Positions 1 through 8,072 are shown, numbered from the stretch's first letter. The stretch: 33,611 nt of DNA from Zoopage sp. CT-All (GCA_004114245.1 QZWS01000050.1:1-33611); one strand, 5' to 3'. Notes: generated from the letters alone by a model not told the origin. Translations and numbers: made by a program.

Positions 1-480
1 ATGTCGGTGAAGCTGCTTTTGAATCCGCGCGTATCGCTTCCACTCGCGATGCTTCTGCTTAAGGAACGCGACGACTGGGTCCTGAGATCGCGGTGCTTTT
101 TTCCTGGGTGCCGTGGTAGTGATGGATATAGGCTCGTCAGCTGTGGCTGCGGTAGCGACAAAGGGGTCGTCGTCGATGGCCGAGAGCACCACTTGTTCCT
201 CGTCATTGCCCGAGTTCTCCTCTTCCTCCTCGGCATCACTAGCCACCGATCGTGTATGCCCAAATGCCCGAATACATGCATAGTCGAGCCGCCCAGCAGC
301 GGTAGCAGCATGCCTGACCACAGACATGGTGGCAAAATCAATCTCCTCAACGTCGTCGCCGCACTCTCGCTCGTACCGCGCGCATATATCCTGCAAGGTT
401 GAGAGGTAGCGCAATCTAGCGTGAAATCGCCGGGGGTCTTCTCGGGAGAGATGGTCGGCGGAGTCGACCGTGGGTGGCAT
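1..480 (-). CDS. Unidentified protein, N-terminal part (runs off window)
   Basis: An open frame starts at an ATG at 480-478 on the minus strand and continues 160 codons without a stop to the window edge, so the 3' end is missing. The protein starts MPPTVDSADHL, has a short segment around residues 24-50 (LRYLSTLQDICARYE, then a cluster of Asp/Glu followed by EIDF), an acidic stretch around residues 82-95 and a basic Lys/Arg-rich part near the window edge. The order 'DI..RY...DD..EEID' faintly resembles the short motif of Scm3/HJURP-type and other centromere-linked chromatin proteins, but this is an impression only and I do not assign a function. It lies head-to-tail behind LSM2, 121 bp downstream of that gene's stop. 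Confidence 0.5.
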   Translation of the reverse strand, partial: MPPTVDSADHLSREDPRRFHARLRYLSTLQDICARYERECGDDVEEIDFATMSVVRHAATAAGRLDYACIRAFGHTRSVASDAEEEEENSGNDEEQVVLSAIDDDPFVATAATADEPISITTTAPRKKAPRSQDPVVAFLKQKHREWKRYARIQKQLHRH

Positions 481-601
481 GATGTCGATTGACGCGTTAA
501 GGCGATGCCGGAGATGCAATCATGCCACCGGCAGCACACGTTCAAGCCAGAGAAGAGGGAGAACGAGTCGGCGAACAAGAATACAATGCAGCATTTTGCC
601 T

Positions 602-944
602 CTATCTCCCGAGCATCGCCATGGCCTCCCTCCGCGCGGCATCCTCCAGCAGCGCCGTATCCACCGCGGTCTCGTCCAGCTCCACGTACCGCACCACGGA
701 TCCACGCACGAAGCAGTTCTTGACAGCAATCATGTGCGGGTATCGTGCTTCGTCCTCGACGCGGATGGCGTCGAGCTTGAGGTTGAGGTACTGGTCGCAG
801 GACTGCAGCGTGCCGTGGATGACGAGGTCGTTCTTCAGATGCAGGATGACCGGCTGGCCAACCAGGGTTTTGAAGAAGGAGTAGAAGAGCTGGATGGATG
901 CGGGGCGTAAGCGGAAGGGATGAGCAGGGACAGGGTCGCACCAT
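602..944 (-). CDS. LSM2: U6 snRNA-associated Sm-like protein LSm2
   Basis: Two exons on the minus strand: 944-942 (the ATG alone) and 889-602, separated by a 52-nt GT-AG intron (941-890). The product is 96 residues, the normal length for LSm2. It begins M-LFYSFFKTLVG and carries the two Sm motifs: the first through KNDLVIHGTL and DQYLN, the second as NCFVRGSVVRYVEL, followed by a short Ala/Arg C-terminus. LSm2 belongs to the LSm2-8 ring that binds the U6 snRNA 3' end in the nucleus and to the LSm1-7 ring in cytoplasmic mRNA decapping. The start is forced: family members begin MLFYS, and CTC TTC TAC directly follows a CAG acceptor, so the Met must come from the upstream exon. Identification is firm; only the one-codon exon is unusual. 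Confidence 0.93.
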
Positions 945-1195
945 TCGGATGTCGCGGTTGAGTGGAGTCAAGCCGCGCAGAAACCGCCGCCGCGCTGAGA
1001 TTGCATAAGTCAGGAGCCAAGCCTTCTCTCTCACAGCCTCTGTGGATGGCACAGCAGTGGGTCAGTGTGGAAAGGCTGGAGACTGAGAGCCTAGTATTGT
1101 TGCTGCAAACAATCTCATGCATTCAGAATGTTGAGCCCATATCTGTCGTCATTCCTGCCAACTTGGCTTACTGCTTGGATTGAACTTCTGCATGC

Positions 1196-1549
1196 TTAAG
1201 CTCCCTTTAACTTCTTATACTTTGCCATATACTGGTTTTTCAGTTGTTTTGCCGTATTGAGTTCGGCATCGGTAATCCTGTTTTGTCTATATTCAGTCTC
1301 TGCATCAATAGCAGATTGTGGTACTTTATAGTAACCCGCATTTTCCAATGTATGTGTTACTTCATTGCTTCTGCGTATTTCTGCCTCAACAGGGTCAATA
1401 GGCTCATCTGCTGGTGCGTCTGCTGGTGTGTCTGCAGGCTGGACCTGTGGATGTTGAGCAACATTGTGGTAAGCACTGGCATTGGCTGGGTTGGCAATGC
1501 AGGCAGCAGCAAGGATGACAAGAAGAATGGATGAGTAGTGGATGAGCAT
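1196..1549 (-). CDS. Small secreted protein, 117 residues, unknown function
   Basis: Single-exon frame with an N-terminal signal peptide: MLIHYSS followed by a hydrophobic core ILLVILAAACIA and a likely cleavage after NASA. The mature part starts with a low-complexity PADTPADAPADEP segment, then a charged, helix-prone region ending in a basic tail (YMAKYKKLKGA). It has no cysteines after the signal peptide. I recognise no domain. It is the outermost member of the left-hand secreted-protein region and sits next to repeat-rich DNA. A role in interaction with a host or environment is inferred only from secretion, small size and location. Confidence 0.6.
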   Translation of the reverse strand: MLIHYSSILLVILAAACIANPANASAYHNVAQHPQVQPADTPADAPADEPIDPVEAEIRRSNEVTHTLENAGYYKVPQSAIDAETEYRQNRITDAELNTAKQLKNQYMAKYKKLKGA

Positions 1550-2161
1550 ATTTCGGGTTGTTTGCTGTTATGTTGCAGAGATGTGTTGAAGATGCTTGGT
1601 GAGGCTGGTGGGGAGGAAGCGAGACTGGCAGCCCGGCCCGGTTTCTTCTTCAAATGGCTATGGTGCCACCATGTGGCATGTCTTTGGGGCTGTTGCTCAA
1701 TAATTCAACTACCACTCTTTACTTGGAACCAGGAGCAGACCTAGCATGGTCAATAGTGTTAGGATGTTCAGATTCAGTTGTAGTGTATGTATATATTCAG
1801 CAGGTCTATGTGCCCATAGGAAAGGGATTTGCATTGCTCTCTCAAGAACAGAAATACAAACTGTGATATACGAATAAATACAGTTTATTTCCTTAAGCAT
1901 TAATAGAACAGTAGTTGGGAAGTGGTAGAGAGAGAATGTAGAGTATTGAAATAATGAGTCCACTTTGTTCACATTCATCACAGGTGATTTGCATGATGGT
2001 AGTTATTTGCATTGAGTCATTCTTTTATTTATATGCAGTCCATGCAAACAATACTTGCACACTGCAAGCATAATACTTTCAATAGGCAATACTAGATCAC
2101 CTTTGTATATTTGATGCTGCATTCAACAAACACTACACATTGAATTCTGTCTAGTATGATG
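1550..2161. other. Gene-free stretch, AT-rich
   Basis: This 612-bp stretch lies upstream of the 117-residue secreted protein and downstream of the first six-cysteine gene. No credible coding frame is seen. From about 2030 to 2161 it resembles the stretch 3' of copy 2 (about 3060-3245), including a shared 'CACTGCAAGCATAAT' word and the 'GCTGCATTCAACAAA' word, so part of it belongs to the ancient duplication that made the family. The rest shows nothing I can name. Confidence 0.5.
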
Positions 2162-2611
2162 CTAATTGCCTGCCGGCAGGCTTTCGGTTGGCAAAGGACC
2201 TTCCCCATTGCAGGTAGCACGGCATTTCTTCATGACGACGTGTTCGACCTCATCAAACGGCCTGTCCTTCATGGCAAACTTTATGACATCGTCGTTGGTT
2301 GGGCTAAAATTGTGCCTTCCATACCTCCGAGTCCTCCTTAGTGCGACGCCTAGCGCGCATTCGTATTCGCAGCATGCTCTCCTCCAAACCGGCAATAAGC
2401 GATAGCGTAATTTTCTGCGACAAAATATCCGCGCACTCCCATCCATCTTGGGGAAGTTCGCGATCGCAAGAGCGTGAGGGATAAAAATGTAGCTGTTGTC
2501 TGGTGGGGTTCCTGGCGCGGCCATGCCATCATTGGAGATGGAGACGGAGGCGGTGGTGTAGTTCGCAGTGGTGAAGATGGCAATAGTGGCGAGGAGAGCG
2601 TGAATGCGCAT
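2162..2611 (-). CDS. Six-cysteine secreted protein, family copy 1
   Basis: Intronless 149-residue protein. The N-terminus MRIHALLATIAIFTTAN...TTAS is a signal peptide. The mature region has a short Pro/Ser linker, a conserved block (IPHALAIANFPKMD), and six cysteines arranged C-X15-C-C-X3-C, then about 40 residues later C-X3-C (KKCRATC). It is paralogous to the genes at 3246-3718 and 6348-6821. It is the most diverged of the three: its linker is shorter and it lacks the PESSPETPPENPS segment. I recognise no described family. Secretion, paired cysteines and duplication suggest an extracellular effector-like protein; this is inference. Confidence 0.7.
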   Translation of the reverse strand: MRIHALLATIAIFTTANYTTASVSISNDGMAAPGTPPDNSYIFIPHALAIANFPKMDGSARIFCRRKLRYRLLPVWRRACCEYECALGVALRRTRRYGRHNFSPTNDDVIKFAMKDRPFDEVEHVVMKKCRATCNGEGPLPTESLPAGN

Positions 2612-3245
2612 ATGGTGCGGCTATGTCGTTTGTATATCGAGAAGGGTCAGGGTGATGAAAAAGAGATAGCGTGGAGTTGGGTGGTGAAAGGACTGGCAAT
2701 TGTTTGCCATGCTGGGCCGGGCTATTCACAGCTTGCCCCAAAGCCATACTACCTTTTGACGGAATACTGTGTTCTCCTGTCTTTATATTCGCATGTTTCC
2801 TCCTCACTTTGCCACCTTTCTCTCCTCACCCAATCTCTTGTATAGCTGACTACTAGTCTGTGCCTCCTCTCAGTACATAGCCTTGTGAATTGCAGCTCTC
2901 ACCTAATGATATCTCCCTGGCTATCTGGTATGTATATATATGTGAGCTCTTGCTGCCATCTGGCTATCCCATAGTGACAAGCTGCTTGGTAGAACAGTTT
3001 CCTTTACAACACAAAAAATAAATTGTGTTCTGCAGACTACTGTTCATCCTTGATTATGTCTATTTATGACAAATGCAATTAATCCCTTATACACTGCAAG
3101 CATAATCCTTTTCAATAAATAGTACTAGCATAGAGGCACATAAGCAAATCCAACAATTCAGCCCACCACGTAGGACTAAACCATCTTCGCATATGGACGC
3201 TGCATTCAACAAAACATTGGATATCCAACCCTGCCTAGTACGATG
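2612..3245. other. Intergenic region holding dispersed repeat copy A
   Basis: Between family copies 1 and 2. The part next to copy 1 is its promoter side. About 2745-3034 is the plus-oriented copy of a dispersed repeat also present inverted at about 3919-4215. From about 3060 on, sequence resembles the 3' flank of copy 1, and from 3157 on it is nearly identical to the 3' flank of copy 3. No coding frame is supported. Confidence 0.55.
2745..3034 (+). repeat. Dispersed repeat, copy A
   Basis: About 290 bp that align to the reverse complement of about 3919-4215. The best shared blocks are ACTAGTCTGTGCCTCCTCTC (from about 2850), the 'CTTTATATT' block, and the 'CTGGCTATCCCATAGTG' block. Both copies end near a TCTGCA. 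Length, a TATA-like element inside and the lack of coding capacity fit a solo LTR or a non-autonomous element; the family is not determined. Both copies are old, with identity of roughly 60-70 percent by eye outside the best blocks. Confidence 0.55.
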
Positions 3246-3835
3246 CTAATTACCTGTCGGTGGGCCTTTGGCTGGCAAGGCAGCTTCCCCATTGCAGGTA
3301 GCGCGGCATTTCTTCATTTCGGCGAGTTCGACCTCACTAAACGGCCTGTCCTTCATGGCGAACTTTATGGCATTATCGTTGTCTGGGGTGAAATTGTACC
3401 TCCCATAAAGCCACGTCCTCCTTAGTGCGGCACCAAGCTTGCATTCGTATTCGCAGCATACTTTCCTCCAACCCGGCACGCTATAGCGTTTTTTTTGTGA
3501 CAATAGATCCGCGCTTTCTCATCCATCTTGGGGAAGTTCGCAATCGCAAGAGCGTGAGGGACAAATACGTTTTTCTCGTCTGACGGGTTTTCTGGTGGGG
3601 TTTCCGGTGAGCTTTCTGGCGCGGCCAGACCAGCATCAGAGTCGGGGATGACGGCGGAGGCGGAGTTCGCAGTGGCGAAGATGGCGACGGCAACGAGGAG
3701 GAAAGCGTGGATGCGCATGTGGTGCGGGTGCGTCGGTATGTGTAGCGAGAGAGGTTTTGCCGTCCAGGGCGGCGATGGAGAGTAGTGCGGTGGGTGATGG
3801 AGAGCTGGCACCGGTGGGCCATGTGGTAGCCCTCC
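3157..3835 (-). repeat. Duplicated unit (copy 2 with flanks)
   Basis: Near-identical to 6259-6935: similarity begins at TTCAGCCCACCA, about 90 bp past the stop of the gene, and continues through the coding region to about 115 bp upstream of its ATG. The upstream common part includes the 'TAGCGAGAGAGGTTTTGCC' word. Beyond these limits the two flanks differ completely, so this is a segmental duplication of a gene with its 3' end and proximal promoter. Confidence 0.75.
3246..3718 (-). pseudogene. Six-cysteine secreted protein, family copy 2 (broken)
   Basis: Starts with the same signal peptide as copy 3 (MRIHAFLLVAVAIFATANSA) and keeps the PESSPETPPENPS linker and the PHALAIANFPKMD block, but the reading frame is interrupted once, at the homopolymer run 3489-3496 in the middle of the gene. 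The downstream part still encodes the CC-X3-C and C-X3-C cysteines and ends in the same GPPTGN C-terminus as copy 3. The rest of the gene is well preserved, so this is either a young pseudogene or an assembly error at the homopolymer. Confidence 0.65.
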
Positions 3836-3918
3836 AGCACGACACCATTGTTGTCGTGCCCTCATTCAGAGGGACAACAGAATGCCAATTCAAACAAACG
3901 TGTACTGCATAGCAGTTG

Positions 3919-4215
3919 TGCAGATTAGACTCTAGAATACCAGGCGCACTAAATTGTCCTACCGAGTGGGTTGCCACTATGGGACAGCCAGGCGGCAGTG
4001 GAGGCTCACACACATACAGGCACCAGATGGATAGAGGGGTGGCATTAAGCGGGAGGAGCAATCCAGGAGGCGGGATACTGAGAGGAGGCACAGACTAGTA
4101 ATCAGCTGTGCAAGAAGTTTGGGGAGGAGAGAGAGAGGTGGTGAGGGAAACACACAAATATAAAGGCAGTGTCGCAGGAACAGAGTAGGGGTCTTTTTTC
4201 TGTTGTAAAAGGGCA
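3919..4215 (-). repeat. Dispersed repeat, copy B (inverted)
   Basis: Reverse complement of the repeat at about 2745-3034; see that entry for the shared blocks. It lies about 200 bp upstream of the start of family copy 2, as copy A lies about 130 bp upstream of copy 1, but in opposite orientation relative to the gene, so the two are independent insertions or were inverted later. Solo LTR or non-autonomous element; edges are approximate. Confidence 0.5.
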
Positions 4216-4533
4216 ACACAAGTGGCCTTCACAATACAAGTTGTTATCACGGTGAGAATTCAATCTGTATTTCCTAGAGGCTGGGGCGGGCGGGGCTCCT
4301 TCTTATACCTTGGATCCGGCACGGTTTTCCCTGGCACAGCTTGGCTATGTGTCATAGCGCGTCACACAAACGTTTAATATAAGCACTCGTTCGTTTCATG
4401 GTTGCTCGATTTGGGGAGACGCAGCGGTCGCACGAACGACTGGCTCGATTCGTGTAACCGTTTCCCGATTTGGCTCATGATTCACTTCAAAGATTGGTCC
4501 GTCCACAGCAGGATAATGTAATATTCTGTCAAT

Positions 4534-6033
4534 AGGGTGTTTGCACAAAGTCATTCTGTTCCCATTCTGCTAGCATTCCATTAGCATTCTGTTAGCTTGG
4601 CCGCCTGCCTTATTGGAATGGCCGCTCAATTAGTGGCCATTCCGCTAACTAATGGAATAGACCGCCTTTCAACCCCCACCTCCACTTTGCTCCTACGCCC
4701 TCCTCTGCCTCTCTCATGAGTAGAACCCACGTTTTTTAGATAAAGTAAATGCTAATGTATTTGTTGATACCAATTCTGACCTCTGTGCTGTGGTGTTTGG
4801 TAGGGGTGTGGGAGATGGTGATCAGGGTGGTGGGGAGTGCTGTGGAACTCTTGCTTGTATTTGTCAGGTTTCACAATTTTCTGTTGCTTTTTATACTAAA
4901 TGATGACATAATTCTTATTTCATTGCTGATGTCATCCTGATTACATCATGTGCTATAGTTGAGGTTGCCGCCAAGGACACATCTACACCTAACTTGGTTT
5001 TTCAGGGCAACAAATGCCTCAGATACCCCCAAATCTCAACCAAAGTAAAAGAATAGAGTACCAAATATGATATGCTCTTGCTGGATTGGCTTGGCACTAC
5101 CAGATGCATCTTGGACTGCCGGAGAAGGTTGTCACAGAGTTCAAGTTGATAAGCGGCATAGAGGTGATGGGACAGGCATGTAATGACTAGCTCAAAAGAT
5201 TGATGGATGCAGCAGAGAGGAAGATGTGCAGGGTGCTAGTGATAATGGGGATAGCAGCATCATATACCAAAGCCGAGAAGATAGCCATCCAGTTGGTGGA
5301 AGGGGCCAAGGAAGCTGCAGCAAGTCTGATATATTTTATAACATACTAACAATCTAACAGGCAACTAAGGCAGCATGTCAGTAGCAGCTGGATGATGCAG
5401 ACGGCAAGGTGGAGTGGGTTGCAGATGTTGGCTGCAAACAATCTGTAAATCAAATAGCAATGCACTCTAATGCTGTAACAGTCTCTTTTCTCCTGGTCTT
5501 GTCAACACCAGTGTTGACCCTAATACACCTAATTACCCCTGCACCTCCTCTCTGCCTCCTCTCCTCCCTACCTCTCCCTCCTGGTTATCCTCCCCGTCAA
5601 GCCGGTCATCACAAATGCTGCTATTTGATACCTTAATAGCTACCAGCACTAGCGGGTAGATGGTGTGGAGGAAACCAAAGCATCACCAAGACATTGTGGC
5701 AGCCAAGGAGTAGGGGATGGCCGATTAAAAACTTACTGCAGCATAGGTGAAGGATACATTTTGACAAGGGGACAACAAGCAGTTTGCAAGTGGAGAAGGG
5801 CGCAGTATTCTTCCTTGGCAGCCGCAGACAGTAGAAGCAAAGTGGAGGCATTGGGGGTGCAAAGGCGAGGTGACAGTGATGGCATCTGGGGTGGGGAGGT
5901 GGGAAGTGGAGCTAACAGAATGGGAGTATTGGAATGCACTTGCACAAACTCTTTTGAGCCATTCCGGTTCCATTCCAATAAGCTATCAGAATGGGAATGG
6001 AATGGGAATGGAATGACTTTGCACAAACACCCT
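4534..6033. mobile_element. 1.5-kb TIR DNA transposon, non-autonomous or decayed
   Basis: The left end begins AGGGTGTTTGCACAAAGTC and the right end, read on the other strand, begins AGGGTGTTTGTGCAAAGTC. The terminal inverted repeats run about 33 bp with only a few mismatches. AAT flanks both ends (4531-4533 and 6034-6036) as a likely 3-bp target duplication. The GGGTGTTTG terminus and 3-bp duplication are what PIF/Harbinger-type elements show, but no transposase is recognisable, so the superfamily is tentative. The ends are rich in GGAATG/CATTCC words, and the right end carries a second, inner copy of the terminal sequence near 5936-5953. Confidence 0.7.
5070..5430 (+). pseudogene. Decayed coding relic inside the TIR element
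   Basis: One plus-strand frame from about 5070 to 5349 reads like protein (for example GLPEKVVTEFKLISGIEVMG and later AERKMCRVLVIMGIAA, EKIAIQLVEGAKEAAASL), with an internal stop between the two parts. Directly after it, a perfect TACTAAC followed by CTAACAG looks like the 3' end of an intron. This suggests a former spliced gene, perhaps the element's own or a captured one. I recognise no family, and the call rests on composition and reading continuity only. Confidence 0.3.
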
Positions 6034-6258
6034 AATGGGCAGCCAGGCTTTGGGGCAAGCAAGTTGAACTCCATAAGCAGCCCAGCATGACAATACCATC
6101 ATCCATGGCTGACTGGAGGTACCAAGGAAGAAGGGCAAGGGCAACAGATCTGAGCAGAACAAACTCTTGCAGGCCAAATCTGAGGATGTCACAGAGACTC
6201 TACTTGAGGCACAGGTAGCAGGCACACCAATGCCAATCGAGACGGAGCAAAGCTACAG

Positions 6259-6935
6259 TTCAGCCCACCAAGTAGGACTAAATCATTTTCGCATATGGAC
6301 GCTGCATTCAACAAAACATTGGATATCCAATCCTGCCTAGTACGATGCTAATTACCTGTCGGCGGGCCTTTGGCTGGCAAGGCAGCTTCCTCATTGCAGG
6401 TAGCACGGCATTTCTTCATTTCGGCGAGTTCGACCTCACTAAACGGCTTGTCCTTCATGGCGAACTTTATGGCATCATCGTTCGTTGGGCTAAAATTGCT
6501 CCTCTCATAACGCCACTTCCTCCTTAGTGCGACACCAAGCTTGCATTCGTATTTGCAGCAGCTTTCCCTCAACAGCCATACAAGATTACGCTTTGGCTTG
6601 TGACAAAAGATCCGCGCTTTCTCATCCATCATAGGGAAGTGCGCCTTCGCAAGAGCGTGAGGGACAAAAACGTCTTTCTTGTCTGACGGGTTTTCCGGTG
6701 GGGTTTCCGGTGAGCTTTCTGGCGCGGCCAGACCATCATCAGAGTCGGGGGTGACGGCGGAGGCGGAGTTCGCAGTGGCGAAGATGGCGACGGCAACGAG
6801 GAGGAGAGCGTGGATGCGCATGTGGTGCGGGTGCGTCGGTATGTGTAGCGAGAGAGGTTTTGCCGTCCAGGGCGGTGATAGAGAGTGGTGCGGTGGGTGG
6901 AGAAGGCTGGCACCGGTTGGCCACGTGGTTGCCAT
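6259..6935 (-). repeat. Duplicated unit (copy 3 with flanks)
   Basis: Partner of 3157-3835, same orientation, about 3.1 kb apart. It contains intact family copy 3. Divergence is low and spread evenly over coding and non-coding parts, so the duplication is recent relative to the split from copy 1. Confidence 0.75.
6348..6821 (-). CDS. Six-cysteine secreted protein, family copy 3
   Basis: Intronless, 157 residues from the ATG at 6821; the frame stays open further upstream, but the signal peptide (MRIHALLLVAVAIFATANSA) fixes this start and is shared with copies 1 and 2. After a Pro/Ser/Glu-rich linker (about residues 26-48) comes the conserved PHALA block and the six cysteines: one alone, then C-C-X3-C, then C-X3-C near the C-terminus. 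The spacing suggests three disulfides in a small helical fold, as an inference from the pattern. No family recognised. This is the intact member of the young duplicate pair. Confidence 0.72.
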   Translation of the reverse strand: MRIHALLLVAVAIFATANSASAVTPDSDDGLAAPESSPETPPENPSDKKDVFVPHALAKAHFPMMDEKARIFCHKPKRNLVWLLRESCCKYECKLGVALRRKWRYERSNFSPTNDDAIKFAMKDKPFSEVELAEMKKCRATCNEEAALPAKGPPTGN

Positions 6936-7109
6936 TGAGCCGCGTAAACTGTTGTCGGACAGAAGGCTCGGTCTGTTCGGGTGCCGTCTTGGCATATGCT
7001 GACTCAGAATCAAGCTTTTAAAGAGGCACAGTGACAGCACCATCACGTGGACATGTGCACCATGGCAGCGTTGGACCCTATGGAGTTACACTATATTTTC
7101 ATACCCATG

Positions 7110-8072
7110 CTACACGCTGGCCTCGGTCGGAGCTGGGTCTAGCCGTCCGCCCATTGCCGCAAACTCCAAGGCACTGGCCTCGGTCGGCGTTAGTGGCAGC
7201 TCGCGCTCCGTGACGGTACTCTTCGTGCTGTCCCTCCTCCCAATCGTATCCCCATCTTCACTGGCACTCCAGGACAGCGTGTACCGGACTCTGTCGACAG
7301 CGATCAAGTACTCACCGTCGTCGCCGGGCGGAAGCATGAGCGAGGTAGGCGAGGCCAGTGCCTGACCCGCATCCTCGCTTTCACTTCTATTGCTGGTGGG
7401 CGTGGGCGGCAGTGGTTCGTCGGTCACGATGACAGAGCGGTGGAACCCGATCGGGCCTCGGTCGCATGCGCCACAGGAGAGATACCGTATAACGACGAGC
7501 TCCTTCGGCGACCACACACTGGCGCCGTCGCTGTTGCTGGACGACGACAGGTGTCGGATGGACTGAATAATGGGCTTGGAAACGCTAATGTTGTCAAATG
7601 CCATGTGGGATGACACCATCCAAAAGTCCGCCGATGGCACATCGCTATTCGGAGTCGTTGTCGCCGAGTCGGAGAAATCCGCGGCGTCCACAGCGGCATC
7701 CACAGCGGCATCCACAGCGGCATCCACAGCGGCATCTACAGCGGCGATGGATCGCGGCCGGTACTGCTCAAGATTGAACACAGAGCCCGCCGGCGAAGCT
7801 GTATGTGACTCCACTCCTGCTGCATCCTCGCCAGCCACCGCCGCATCGCCGACCCGCCGCTTCAATGGCCCGGGATCGCGCTGGACCAGCTCGGCGGCCT
7901 CCACGGGCAGCACACTCGAGAAGCAGCCGTCGTGCACGCAGCACAGCGCGTGCACGTTTGCACCGACGGGAGACGCGAGCGTGTAGGGCAGTGTTTCGAG
8001 CAGTTCGGCGAGGGTGACGCGCGGCGGCGCATCCTTGGTCTGCTCTGCGCCCATGCTGTCGAGATTGAGCAC
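7110..8072 (-). CDS. DSS4: Mss4/DSS4-type Rab regulator (long form)
   Basis: Intronless 320-residue protein. Mss4/Dss4 proteins bind zinc and nucleotide-free exocytic Rabs such as Sec4 and promote nucleotide release. The two zinc half-sites are visible: an N-terminal one around residues 44-50 (LCCVHDGCFSSVL) and a C-terminal one at C200/C203 (LSCGACDRGPIGFH), the GPIG(F/W)H being the family hallmark, followed by YLIAVDRVRYTL. An FWMVSSHMAFDNI segment matches the family's DxW..D-FxFxN(I/V) region. The family is usually 110-150 residues; here it is stretched by low-complexity inserts, including a VDAA repeat (about residues 110-130) and a roughly 80-residue C-terminal extension. Its ATG is 21 bp from that of VPS53 on the other strand. 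Confidence 0.85.
   Translation of the reverse strand: MLNLDSMGAEQTKDAPPRVTLAELLETLPYTLASPVGANVHALCCVHDGCFSSVLPVEAAELVQRDPGPLKRRVGDAAVAGEDAAGVESHTASPAGSVFNLEQYRPRSIAAVDAAVDAAVDAAVDAAVDAADFSDSATTTPNSDVPSADFWMVSSHMAFDNISVSKPIIQSIRHLSSSSNSDGASVWSPKELVVIRYLSCGACDRGPIGFHRSVIVTDEPLPPTPTSNRSESEDAGQALASPTSLMLPPGDDGEYLIAVDRVRYTLSWSASEDGDTIGRRDSTKSTVTERELPLTPTEASALEFAAMGGRLDPAPTEASV
7683..7746 (-). repeat. 12-bp minisatellite in DSS4
   Basis: About five tandem copies of a 12-bp unit (GCATCCACAGCG on the plus strand) encode the VDAA repeat of the DSS4-like protein. Units are identical except for one or two bases, so recent slippage is likely; the unit length keeps the frame. Confidence 0.85.

Larger units (their letters stand above)
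3719..6347. other. 2.6-kb gene-free region with mobile-element remains
   Basis: No intact gene is supported. Contents in order: upstream part of duplicated copy 2 (to 3835), inverted dispersed repeat B (about 3919-4215), unassigned sequence (4216-4533), a terminal-inverted-repeat element (4534-6033), a short stretch with a coding-like remnant (about 6106-6258), and the duplicated 3' flank of copy 3 (from 6259). Short frames here have no family resemblance and look like decay products. Confidence 0.6.

Noticed and set aside
1-402. 133-residue plus-strand frame at the left edge
   Set aside because: Its complement is a longer open frame with coding-like composition; the plus-strand reading lacks any domain.
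470-910. Plus-strand frames across LSM2
   Set aside because: Antisense shadows of an unmistakable LSm2 protein.
4201-4260. Sequence resembling an LTR end with primer-binding site
   Set aside because: No paired LTR, no polyprotein and no convincing tRNA match; kept only as an approximate edge of dispersed repeat B.
4749-4940. 63-residue hydrophobic frame inside the TIR element
   Set aside because: Composition follows AT-rich sequence; no family resemblance, no context.
6348-7046. 232-residue version of family copy 3
   Set aside because: The first 75 codons lie upstream of a shared signal peptide and are not conserved in copy 1; translation from 6821 fits all copies.
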